Part shown: in pieces, positions 46,962 to 57,003 of the stretch | Numbering within the stretch: position 1 is the first letter of the stretch | Layout of the letters: every line of letters begins with the position of its first letter | Source of the DNA: Anaspis maculata | Lineage: Eukaryota; Arthropoda; Insecta; Coleoptera; Scraptiidae | Assembly (NCBI GenBank): GCA_949128115.1 | Contig: OX421962.1 | Span: 39,703,745 to 39,767,744, forward strand | DNA: 64,000 nt | Reading direction: 5' to 3' | Made by a program: the position numbers and the translations under genes | The notes under the pieces: model-generated | Database searches by the model: none | Seen by the model: the letters and a program-made list of their open reading frames with translations, nothing else | Told to the model about the DNA's origin: nothing

Positions 46962-49638
46962 GTTTCTACCATCAAGTAGCTGACCACCTGTCAAATTTAG
47001 TGTACCTACTGCAGTGTACCTAAGCACATTTCTGAAGTTTTGGCAGTTTTTCGAGCAATTTAGGAGTTTTTTTTTTGGTGATTCTCTGGAGATTTTCTCA
47101 ATTTTCTGGCAAAGAGAAGCCTTCCAATCAAAATCCAATGCTATTCAAAGCGTCAATATTGGACTGATCCAATTCATACAAATGCGTCTACCGCGTATAT
47201 TTGTGAGATCAGCGATTTACACGTTTACACATTTTTGCGTCTCCCGGAAAGAAAGGGTTAAAAGCGGTTCTGAAATATTTTCTTTAGAAAATCGATTTAA
47301 TTTTTTTATATTTCTGTTACCCAACTTTAGAACCGCTGCTGGTGGAATTTTGTCAATGTGACTTGATGGTTGACAATGGGTCAAAACATAGCTTTGTCAA
47401 ATTAGAGTCAGATACTTTCAGCTGCCTATGAGCTATTGACAATCATTTGAGCATCATTTTATAGCTAATACATATAGAACATAGATTCCATCCTTATTCC
47501 ATTATATTCTAGCTGCCAAAGCCAACTACAAATTGAACTGGTTTTGATACACCTTATATAAAATGGTCTAGGTTACAGTTGTCATCATGACTAGATCATG
47601 AGTATCATGACACACGTTCAATTTTGACCACTAGCTAACGACCAAGTAATCGAAGTCAGGTCAAACACTACTGTTTAGTGTTTTTCGTGGCCACACCACG
47701 CATCTTTGTTCGTGGGTCCATACATTTCAATAAAAAAAAGCTTCACTAAACCTGATGATGACTTGAAATTTATGATGGGTACAAAACAAAGTAGGTATTT
47801 GAGTGTTCAAGATCAGTTATCTCACAAGTTACTCCAAATACCGCACACTGAAACTTCTTTGTCCTTGCAAACTCCCCGTAACTAATTGAAACGAGCCACA
47901 TGCATGAGGAGAGCTTTCAGCGATGAGAAAGTATGTGCCACGCGTAATTACTCTGAGAGCTCAGAGGACAATTAATTTTTTTGCTAGGGGTATGCACGAC
48001 ACTAGAGAAGCAGTCGTAGAGGAAGCATTAAAAATTTAAAACCTCTTGGGCTGTTGTCATTATGAAAAAAACTAAGAAGCTCAGATACGATTCCGAAATG
48101 AGCAAAGAGATTATCCTCTCTTGTTCCCCTTTGTATATTCATGGACGGTTTATCAAAGGCCGCAACCGCAACAGTCTTGATGTGACAATTATTGTTGGTG
48201 TATAATAAAACGCGTCTCGCGGTATGGCTGTCGTAGTTTACCCATCATACTAAGTCGAATTGTTTGAATTTAGACAGTTGAGTGGCGTAAATTAGATTCC
48301 GAGCTTTGCCATTTTTAGGCGCTCCGGTTGCTGCTGCTGCCGGCTGATCAATCATGCAAAGAGGAATCTCGGTAAATAAGATGATGGCACTTGCTGCGCT
48401 TCACTGCTTTATATTGTCGATTACTTGACTGTGCCGGCGGAGTATTACGGATTTAGGTCCATCAATTCGTTTTACCTTGCATTTCTAACGAGAATTACTG
48501 AAGCTTACATTCGAAGCTTACAATTATCGCTGCCACCAGTTCTCACTCTTCGGGCCATTTCACTGTTTAAGAGATTATTGAATGAAATTAAAACAGTAAA
48601 CTGACATCGTCAACGTTGATAACAATCATGACGTTTATATTGATTCAACTGGCGTTGTCGTAAACGACGGAAGATATTCGATCGAAGAATTTCTCGTTGC
48701 CGTCGTTGCGAATGTTGCGATAACTTCTCGTCATCGTCAGGAAGTTTGAATGAAATAATCAAATAAAACCTTTGCGCAAGTAGAAATAACAAAAGTATAT
48801 TATTATATGAAAATCTGCGAGAATCTAATTCCGGCAAAGCCTGGACAAATTCGAAAGTCAAGCGAAACGTATGCATACGAAATTAAATCAGTCCAATCCC
48901 GTTTCAAATGCGGTATGAGAACCGGGTAAACAATCCCGGGTATATAAGGAATTCAATTTGAAGGATGCTTCGTCTTTGATATATGTATTTTGTGTGTTCG
49001 CGACAAGGTCCTTTGGTTCAATCAAACATGCGTCTGCGGTGATTTAAAATTTGATTCAATTGGATCCTTATGTTTTTATTTTTGTTACAGGTGAGTCTCG
49101 ATCGGCGGTTCAAACGCGACTTCAGGACTTGATGAAGTTGTGAAGGAGCTATTTCAACACGTTAAGTAAGAATATTTCAAGAGCGTTACATCTCCCAACC
49201 CAGGGAGTATCTGGCGCCAGGCTGCATAGTTAATCACTAACCAGATTTGATGATTAATCTTGTTCTTGATCATACACAACTTTCCCAATTGAAAGACAAA
49301 AAACTGGAATAAGTAGCCTAGTAGATGTGGAAGATGCAAGGATAAAATAAGTACAGTGAATAATGAAACAGTAGTAGTGTAAACAAGGCAACGTAAAGAA
49401 ATAGCAGGTCATACTTCCTTCTTATATGCCCTGTCTTCTTGTCTAGCTTCAAACGATTTACTGTTTGGACAAGCAATAAGATATTTGGTGAAAATTCTAT
49501 TCTTCCAAGATTGGTATTATAATATTACCTTCGAGTTTGCTACGGATGTGCCTCCTTCGAATTCTATTCGCGGCTGCTCACTTGCTGGGTCACTTCTCAC
49601 TTGTCGTTGAGACGTGCTTGATGCCAACATTGCCAACG
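46962..49638. other. Non-coding DNA, no gene recognised
   Basis: The longest frame is 115 codons (47014-47361), rich in F and S and without a domain. A CAACAACG-like stretch near 48605-48720 gives low-complexity frames. No element ends were recognised. Confidence 0.5.
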
Positions 49639-49980
49639 CCGGTCACCAGTGGCGCAGCCAGGATTTAGCCATGGGGGGGGCTAACGAACGCGAGCGAAGC
49701 GAGCTGCGTCAAGGGTGACCCCCCTCCCCGGAAAAAGGGTATAATTCTTGTGGTACCAATGTTACCTACCTCAAATTGAAGTAGGTATTAAATTCAGTAT
49801 TCCCCGGGTTTGCGGGAAAATATCAGTAATAAATGGTAGTAATGACACTTGCAAACTGACAGCTGCGCTGCGCGCACGTAGGAACGTCATACACGATCGT
49901 TCGGCACATACAAACGATACGGCCGAATGCAGCTGTTCACGAAATACGGTTTTTCGTGCTCTTGTTAGACCTGTCGATAG

Positions 49981-50062
49981 TGGCAGTCTGAACGATAATC
50001 GTTCGCTAACGAGTCGTTAGTTGGCAGTCTGAACGATGATCGTTCGCTAACGAGTCGTTAGT
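49981..50062. repeat. 41-bp tandem duplication
   Basis: TGGCAGTCTGAACGAT(A/G)ATC and the following CGTTCGCTAACGAGTCGTTAGT appear twice in succession with a single-base difference. Each unit also contains small inverted words (AACGAT/ATCGTT, AACGAG/CGTT). It belongs to the interior of the hAT-type element. Confidence 0.9.
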
Positions 50063-50110
50063 GAACGAGAAGTTACAAAATAAGCCTGATAGGTAGGTGA
50101 ATATATTTGC

Positions 50111-50449
50111 TTAAGGACGGAGTTACATCGGTAAAATAAGCGTTGTGGAATCAATAATCCCTGTGGGTTCATTCCTTGACAGAATCTTACCATTTAGGTC
50201 TCTCTCGAAAGTTACAAGGACGCAGTTTGGTTTGAGCCCATCGGCATTTCCAAAATCGAAAAATATCTTTTTCTTTATTTTTGGATTATTAATTGATTTC
50301 TGGATTTTGGAAATGCCAATAGGCTCAAACCAAAGTGCTTCCTTGTAGCTTTCGGAAGAAACCTAAATGGTGAGATTCTGTCAAGAAATAAACCCACAGG
50401 GATTGATTCCGCAACGCTTATCTTACCAATTCAACTCCGTCTCCTTGAA
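50111..50449. mobile_element. Foldback element nested in the hAT-type element
   Basis: Arms of about 147 bases are inverted copies with a central AT-rich loop near 50262-50300. They share AATAAGCGTTG, GTGGGTT, CTTGACAGAATCT, ACCATTTAGGT, TTTGGTTTGAGCC and GGCATTTCCAAAATC. The left end TTAAGGACGG resembles the element at 45118-45476; the right end reads CTCCTTGAA, so the TTAA is decayed there. No coding content. Confidence 0.85.
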
Positions 50450-50689
50450 CCGAAAGAGTTTCTCTCTCCGCACCAATCGAAAAAAAAAACGCGCAATCCA
50501 ATCGCAGTAAACTCTTACACAGAGAGACTAATGATCTATTTTCTAAATGATAAAGAAGGTAACAGTCGAACACAATATTTTTTTTATTTTGCTCAAAATT
50601 TTTCATTGCTTCGGTGAAATAGCGAGACTGTCTGGGGGGGGGGGCTATAGCCCCCTAGCCCCCCCCTTGGCTGCGCCACTGCCGGTCAC

Positions 50690-52107
50690 TACCGGTCGGA
50701 CATACTCGCCCGCTAATAAATATCTCCTGCTAATATGGACGATGAGGAACATCTTGGAATTCTCATAAATCCATCCGCGTTGTCACTTCACCGGCGCTAT
50801 TTACCTACCTGAAATTCTTGCAAGGCTTCGCCGTCTTCTGAAAATATGCAATAAAAGAGAGCCAAGACATGCCGGTCTTGGGGTTGGCATTCGGGTGAGA
50901 AACGTATTACGACATGTTTGGTTGTTCTTTTGCTGGAAACAAACTATGATCTTGTACGGCGACAGGCAGAAGGATGACTGCTATTTTAAAGAGCGCTGTC
51001 CCGTGACTGGAATAAGAAATCTCTCAAACACGCCGGGTATTTTGCAGCTTCATTTATCTATCCTTTCGTCCTACGCTTTATCTCCGAGGGGACTCTCGCC
51101 GGGGAAGTTTTGTTTTGGCCCTTTCAAACCTCACTTTTAACTTAATTGCTTAGATTTTGCCGCATATATACTGTCGAGAGTGAGAGAGCGAGAGGTGGTG
51201 CGACGAAATACAAATCCGAGAAACTTGTGTGCCCGAAACGGCTTTTAATAAATTAACTACATGGCCACATAGATGCTGTCAACGGCCGGTTCTCTCGCTT
51301 TGTTATTTAGAGTAGCTTATGCTTGTAAAGGTGATGAAGGGTTGCGAACTTTAGAGAGTTTCGGATCCATACACCTGTATCTAGACGCTACTACATCATT
51401 TAGAGCTATCATCTGATATTGGGCAGGTAAATGATTTATTGAACACTTCTTCACTGGGTACATTATATAGTTTCAACTTGAAAGCTTATTGAAAAGTTCA
51501 CCTGAGCTTCGCAATAGGTTACTGGTAACGACCTGATAACACTTTTAGATAAGCCGCGACCTTATTTTTTTCACGTAGCACATAGGTATACGACCATTTT
51601 TCCACGGTGATAGCATCTCTTCATGTGTAAACCGGCGCAGCTCAAATACATATTTTCCAGCTAGATCTAGGTATACGAGAGGGAATTCCAACGAGTACTT
51701 ATCTTCCGGTGCACTTAGCGTCTATAGGTATACGTAAACTCCATTTTATTAAAGTTTTAATTGGCAAGTGAGGAGAGCTCTTCCGCACTAAGTGGTAAAG
51801 TAAGTAATCTTGGTAAAAAGATACGGTATAGCCAATCGTTTTGCCGATGCTGTTGTGAGCTTGACTTTATGCTTGAAATACGTGCTGTGCATTTCCGAGC
51901 CAAGCGATGGGAACAAATGTGATGATGCTCAAGCGCGCCACGATCTAAAAAGCTTTCAGTTAACCTAGTTACATAGCATACCGCGAGCCAACTTGAAGAA
52001 AGATGTAAAAACTCTTTGGATGATAAAGCATTCATTCCTCAAAAGTGGCGAGGTGGTTTTTACTTTTTTTTCTCTCTCGATTTTACAACTCAGACGTAGT
52101 TCTAATA
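50690..52107. other. Non-coding DNA, no gene recognised
   Basis: Short frames only. A GAGAG-type patch lies near 51178-51192. The 92-codon minus frame at 51757-52035 shows no domain. Confidence 0.5.
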
Positions 52108-53036
52108 GACCGGAGAAGTGATGACGTCACAACATGGCAACATGGCCGGCGGTTGACATTTTCTGGAGGCCAACGTCACATGAACGTGACGTTTCTATGT
52201 TTGGTTGTGTTTGGCATGACATTTTCTGGAGGTTCACAACAAAAGTCACAAAAGTCAGTGCAAAATGGCAGTGAGCATTGCTGAAATTGCCAGCCTAAGA
52301 GACAGCCAGCGTCATACAGGCGGACTTGGTTGCAAAAAGGCCAGACATAGCCCAACTCATTGACAGAGAGCTGCGCAAAGCTGCACTCAGAATCACCAGT
52401 GCCTACAGAACGGTTCCGCATGATGCAGCATGAACGCTCTCGGGTATCCCACCCTTCGCCCTGATGCTTGCGATTAGAGGAAACAAGCCTAGGAGTGCCC
52501 ACCAGCAAACCAGAAAGCAGGAACAAGGCCAGAGAGCAGTTCGTCGAGCAGTGGCAACGGCAGTGGAACGCCTTGGTTCAAAGTTGGATGAAAGAAATAC
52601 TGGGGAGCCTCCAAAGCCTCAGCGCCAGGACAACGCGGAACACGCTCGTTTTCATTGTAACGGTCCATCAAGGCAGCGAGAAGACCTCGAAGAAAAACTG
52701 GGCAGGAGAATCGCCGTCGACAATCTCGTTCATGAGATGCTCAGAGGCAAAGAGCAATGGATCGCAGTTTATAGTTAGCAGTTTTTAGTTTATAGCAATA
52801 TAGTTTGATTTCCTCTACCTGATATAGCCCAAAATATGGAATTTTTTTTTGTCATATCCATTTCCGTTATTTACCTTCGCAAAAATTTGACAAACACATG
52901 ACAAACACAAACAGAGAAACGTCAAGTGCATGCCACGTGCCGTGCATCCCACGGTCATGTCACGTTTGACGTTGGCCTCCAGAAAATGTCAACCGCCGGC
53001 CATGTTGCCGTAATGTGACGTCACACTTCTTCGGTC
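52108..53036. mobile_element. TIR element with TA duplication carrying an RT fragment
   Basis: The left TIR starts GACCGGAGAAGTGATGACGT and the right, inverted, GACCGAAGAAGTGTGACGTC. Near-identical matching continues through GGCAACATGGCCGGCGGTTG and CATTTTCTGGAGGCCAACGT, about 80 bases, with weaker homology to ~150. TA lies outside both ends (52106-52107, 53037-53038). The GACATTTTCTGGAGG motif recurs once more inside at about 52218. The middle carries a broken non-LTR RT tail (52320-52790). Confidence 0.85.
52320..52790 (+). pseudogene. R1/Jockey-like reverse transcriptase C-terminal remnant
   Basis: Conceptual translation gives LRKAALRITSAYRTV, then a stop, then LSGIPPFAL in the same frame. 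In an overlapping frame follows a segment with EQWQRQWNALVQSWMKEI, and back in the first frame EHARFHC, EDLEEKLGRRIAVDNLVHEM and LRGKEQWIAVYS. This order matches the tail of R1/Jockey-type RTs, which usually read 'RVTSAYRTVS...GIPP...LAEER', 'W...W', 'EH.LF.CP' and 'ENLVE.ML'. A stop, frame changes and missing blocks show that it is dead. The clade is inferred from these motifs. Confidence 0.7.
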
Positions 53037-53038
53037 TA

Positions 53039-54529
53039 TACTCTTCAAGCACTTATAAAAGGAATTAATCCGGACGATAAGTTTGTACTAATAAGATAAC
53101 GTCAGTAAGTTCTTACTTTTTCCTTCGTTTCCGATTCCTTTGCCTGATGGTGCCTTCGCCTGTCCCGTTTATTGTCAAGTTCCGGCGTGCGAGAATCCAT
53201 CAGTCTTTTAAGGTCCGTTTATGGAGGATCGCCAGTTTCCGGTCGCCTGATCTTTAAGGATCAACAGCGCTGGCGTCAAAGTTAAACTGATTAAAGGATA
53301 AGACCGAATCTTTCTTTTGAAAAAATCAATTTTTGCACCACAAGTCTGTACAAGGCCAATCGTAAATAAATAATATCTGAGATATCTCAGTGGCATAGCG
53401 GTAAGATGTACTCATAACAAAATTGTGGATACATTTCACTTCACGGCACACATTTGCCGACGGAAGTATTATCTGTTTTTAACCGCGAAGAATGACACCG
53501 GCAAATGCTATCAAGGGTTTCAATAGAGCCATCATTATGGTTCCATTGTGGTAGGTGAGACGGCGATAATTAGTGGATTAGTAAAGTGATTCTTTGCGGG
53601 TCCTTCGGCACCATCTTTTCAATGTGTAGAAGAAAACGGCAACTTGCGGAATTTGGAAACTCAGTAGGTTGATCAGGATAGAAAACTGTACCAGATTGCA
53701 AATTTTCGACTCTCCGTGACCTTTTGCAAGATAAACCCCATTTCAATGTATCAATGTACTGTACTAGTTATCGCGGTGAGTTAGACTTTTAAATTATTGG
53801 TAATTCAGGAATTGACATGTCGGTTAGTTGATGTGTCGTTCTATCGGCAAATCGTCCTGTCGCGTCGGTTGGTTGGCGTGTTAGCGAATCGTTCTGTCGG
53901 CAAGTTGCCTTTCTGGCAACCACAATGTGATGCATTATGATATCCAATAAGCGCCAGCCGGTAAAGTAGAAAATAGAAATGTATATGCATTTGACGATGA
54001 CGCATTCATTTTACAGAAGATCGTTACATTTGACATGGATACAGACTGTCAGTACTGTCATTCCAAAATAATCTTTGCAAAATTGGTTCATTCTGGTTTG
54101 TCCCTATTTCAATTCACAAGTTGATGTTCGCAAATAATATTTAACTCATTATTCATATGGCAGTTTTGAAAAAAATAACAATGCGGACACCTGTAGCCTA
54201 TTTGATCAGTTCATACCTAAGATCCATCAAGCGTATAGTCACTTTCAGACATGACCGCCTCCCATATTTTCACACAGCGAAATACACCAGTTTTTTTTTG
54301 TGGTTTATAGTACATACATCTACTAGAAATCTTTAACTTCAGAAAAATATGTTTGTTCTGGAATAATTTATCTCAATATTGACTATTTTTGTAATTCACT
54401 ACTAACTTGTTAGATACCTACACCATGTCTTGCAGACTCAAATTTGTAGCAATTCTCGGGATATCTGCACAAAAATTGAAGCTGTCTTTCTGTATTGTAA
54501 ATCTTCACTATTCACTGAACTAATGGCTG
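53039..54529. other. Non-coding DNA, no gene recognised
   Basis: No frame above 62 codons. A patch of 'TCGGCAA', 'GTCGGTTG' and 'TGTCG' words near 53815-53910 forms a weak direct repeat. Nothing else is recognisable. Confidence 0.5.
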
Positions 54530-55550
54530 TTGCGGATAGCACTGACATTTCACCTCACTCTTTAAGATGCATGGTAGGCCGTATAAGTGTATATCACCAC
54601 CAAGGTCACTGATGAAAACACCCCTCTAGAATGACCATCAACGTTAAACATTCAAGTAGTTTTCACTTTTTCAGGAAAATTTTCAGTTTGTTCGATTAAT
54701 TGTCTTAACGAATACACCTCTCGGTTCGACATATTATCGCTTACATCTCGATTTACACTCGGATCCCCTCGTGAAAATCCTCAATGTAGCGATAATACAC
54801 CTCACCTATCGGTGTATTACATACGACAATTCACCTCACTCCTTAAATAGTAGGCCGTTCAAGTGTATTACCACCAAGGTCATTGGTGGAAACACCCCTC
54901 CAGAATGACCAACCTCAAACATTCAAATAGTTTTCACTTTTTATGAAGATTTTCAGTGTCGTTCGGTTAATTGTCTTAACAAATACACCTCTAGGTTCGA
55001 TATATTATCGCTTACATCTCGATTTACACTCGGATCCCCTCGTGAAAATCCTCGATGTAGCGATAATACACCTCACCTATCGGTGTATTACATACGACAA
55101 TTCACCTCACTCCTTAAAACAGTAGTAGGCCGTATCAGTACCACCAAGGTCATTGGTGACAATTCATCTCATTCCTTAAAATAGTAGGGCGTATAAGTGT
55201 ATTACCACCAAGGTCATCGGTGAAAACACCCCTCCAGAATGGCCAACCTCAAACATTTGAGTAGTTTTCACTATTTTAGGAAGATTTTCAGTGTTGTTCG
55301 GTTAATTGTCTAAACAAATACACCTCTAGGTTCGATATATTATCGCTTTACATCTCGATTTACACTCGGATCCCCTCGTGAAAATCCTCGATGTAGCGAC
55401 AATACACCTCACCTATCGGTGTATTACATACGACAATACCCCTCCAGAATGACCAACCTCAAACATTCAAACAGTTTTCATTTTTTTAGGAAAATTTTCA
55501 GTGTGGTTCGCTCAATTGTTTACCGAATACACTTCCTGGTTCGATATATA
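54530..55550. repeat. ~270-bp tandem repeat, three to four diverged copies
   Basis: Successive copies share CACCACCAAGGTCA, CACCCCTC.AGAATG, AGTAGTTTTCACTTTTT, GTTCGATATATTATCGC, ATCTCGATTTACACTCGGAT and CACCTATCGGTGTATTACAT. The GTTCGA.ATATTATCGC site occurs near 54724, 54994, 55331 and 55540; spacings of about 271, 337 and 210 reflect insertions and deletions. Each unit contains an internal inverted pair, ATTATCGCT.ACATC against GATGTAGCGATAAT. The last copy is split by the Tc1 element and resumes at 56968-57003. No coding content. Confidence 0.9.
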
Positions 55551-55576
55551 CTGCCTTCCAAAAAAAGTGCAACACC
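55551..55576. repeat. Tc1 left terminal inverted repeat
   Basis: A perfect match, inverted, to 56940-56965: starts CTGCCTTCC, then seven A, then GTGCAACACC. This is the likely transposase contact and cleavage end. A TA target base pair precedes it. Confidence 0.95.
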
Positions 55577-55683
55577 ATGAAGCCGTGGATCAATTTTATC
55601 AAATTTTCGCAAAACATGTGTTTTAACAATAGAAACAAACGATTAGATTCTTGAAATCGTAATACAAGGAACTTCAGAAAAAA

Positions 55684-56745
55684 TTAATAATATGTCGCTC
55701 CTCCACGATTTGCCCGACACTCATTAACCCTACGAGGCATGCTTTCAATCAAGTGGTCGATTGCCGCTTGTGACAAGCCATCCCATGCCTCTTGCAAGGG
55801 CATACGGAGATCTTCCAAGTTGTTGGGAGGATGGCGTAATTGCCCCACCTTTCTTCCCATCATATCCCACACGTGTTCGATGGGCGACAAATCAGGAGAG
55901 CAAGCAGGCCATGGAAGCACGTCAACGTGTGCATCTTCCAGGAACTGCATTGAAGCTCTTGCCGTATGAGGACGTGCATTGTCTTGCTGGAAAATAGGGT
56001 TGTTGAGCCCCTGAGGGTATGGAAGGCAAACGGGTTCCAGCACACTCGCGATGTAAGATGCAGCTGTCATAGTGCCCTCAATGAACACCAATGGTGACCT
56101 GCTTCCATGGCATATTGCTCCCCAAACCATCAATCCGGGTGTACGGGCAGTGTGTGGCTCGGCAAAAAATTCGGGATTATGCCGTTCCCCACGAAAGCGC
56201 CTCACCCTCCCCCGGCCGTCATGAGCCCAAAGACAAAAGCGGGACTCGTCACTGAAGGCCACCCGATGCCATTCTTGGACCCAGTTTCTGCGCTCATTGC
56301 ACCACTCCAATCTTCTGGCCCGGTGAACAGGAGTGAGGGGAAGGGTTAACAGCGGACGATAAGAACTTAGCCCAAAAGACCTAATTCTTCTATAGACCGT
56401 GCTCATTGAGATTGAGCGTCCTATAGCTGCAACCCACTCGTTTCCGACTGCTCGTGTTGTCGTAAATCGGTCTCTTACAGCCGCTACTCGAAGACGTTGA
56501 TCTTGATGTACCGTGGAGGCTCTACGACGACCAGATCCATTCCGTCGCCGATAATTGGCCTCCTCGTTCCATCTCCGCCACCATCTCATCACAGTCGAAG
56601 CATTGCAACCAACAAGTCTCGCAATTCTTCGATACGAAATCCCCTCATTTTTTAAGCCAATAATCTGTCCCTTCTGAAACTCGGTTGAATGATGGTACTG
56701 CCGAGGTTGACGGGCTCTTGGCATTTCAGGACTCTTGGGGTTCAC
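55684..56745 (-). CDS. Tc1-family transposase, DD34E
   Basis: A 353-residue intact frame that cuts and re-inserts the element at TA. The N-terminus holds a paired-like DNA-binding region: helix-turn-helix around residues 24-60 (EFQKGQIIGLKNEGISYRR, then IARLVGCNASTVMRWW), a basic linker GSGRRRAS at 71-78, and a second HTH at about 80-123. The catalytic triad is D166 (FSDES), D255 (FQQDNARPH) and E290 (SPIEHVWD), with exactly 34 residues between the last D and E, the Tc1 signature. WGAI is present at 208-211. Length is slightly above the usual ~340. The start was chosen as the first ATG with the HTH just downstream. There are no stops or frameshifts, so activity is possible. No promoter was identified beyond the 5' TIR region. 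Confidence 0.95.
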   Translation of the reverse strand: MNPKSPEMPRARQPRQYHHSTEFQKGQIIGLKNEGISYRRIARLVGCNASTVMRWWRRWNEEANYRRRNGSGRRRASTVHQDQRLRVAAVRDRFTTTRAVGNEWVAAIGRSISMSTVYRRIRSFGLSSYRPLLTLPLTPVHRARRLEWCNERRNWVQEWHRVAFSDESRFCLWAHDGRGRVRRFRGERHNPEFFAEPHTARTPGLMVWGAICHGSRSPLVFIEGTMTAASYIASVLEPVCLPYPQGLNNPIFQQDNARPHTARASMQFLEDAHVDVLPWPACSPDLSPIEHVWDMMGRKVGQLRHPPNNLEDLRMPLQEAWDGLSQAAIDHLIESMPRRVNECRANRGGATYY

Positions 56746-56939
56746 TATTGAAACTTATTGCAAAAAATGTGGTTTGTAACAACCAGGAAAAACGAAAAAC
56801 AATTTCTTGTGTTTTACGGTTACCAAGGGGAAAAACAAAACAACTACAGCGCCTAGATATCCAGAATGTTAATCATTTGTTAGTGTAGATGAAATACTTG
56901 TTTTGTGAAAATTTGATCAAAATCAGCCAACGGCATCGA

Positions 56940-56965
56940 GGTGTTGCACTTTTTTTGGAAGGCAG
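56940..56965. repeat. Tc1 right terminal inverted repeat
   Basis: The inverse of the left end, finishing GGAAGGCAG followed by TA. It lies on the 5' side of the transposase gene, so it probably also overlaps the promoter region. Confidence 0.95.
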
Positions 56966-56967
56966 TA

Positions 56968-57003
56968 TATGTATTATCGCTCACATCTCGATTTACACTC
57001 TGT
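56968..57003. repeat. Right-hand remainder of the tandem repeat split by Tc1
   Basis: ATTATCGCTCACATCTCG and TTTACACTC continue the repeat unit broken at 55550, then homology stops. Confidence 0.85.

Larger units (their letters stand above)
49647..50681. mobile_element. Non-autonomous hAT-type element with CAGTGGCGCAGCCA ends
   Basis: The left end CAGTGGCGCAGCCAGG and right end TTGGCTGCGCCACTG are inverted, followed inward by G/C runs (GGGGGGGG near 49673 and on both strands near 50634-50665). The 8-bp sequence CCGGTCAC flanks both ends exactly (49639-49646 and 50682-50689). CAGTGGCG-type ends with poly-C/G and 8-bp duplications are common in animal hAT elements. There is no transposase frame. 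Inside lie a 41-bp tandem duplication (49981-50062) and a nested foldback (50111-50449). Confidence 0.9.
55551..56965 (-). mobile_element. Tc1-family transposon, apparently intact
   Basis: 1415 bp. The terminal inverted repeats begin CTGCCTTCC and run as a perfect 26-base match (55551-55576 and 56940-56965). Imperfect homology continues to about 66 bases, sharing TCAAATTTTC.CAAAACA. TA lies at 55549-55550 and 56966-56967. It carries one transposase gene on the minus strand and no other gene. It split a unit of the tandem repeat that surrounds it: GTTCGATATATA on the left and ATTATCGCTCACATCTCG on the right, so the insertion is younger than that array. Confidence 0.95.

Noticed and set aside
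52464..52788. Two overlapping 104-106-codon frames as genes
   Set aside because: They are two phases of one broken RT tail, so they are annotated as a pseudogene.
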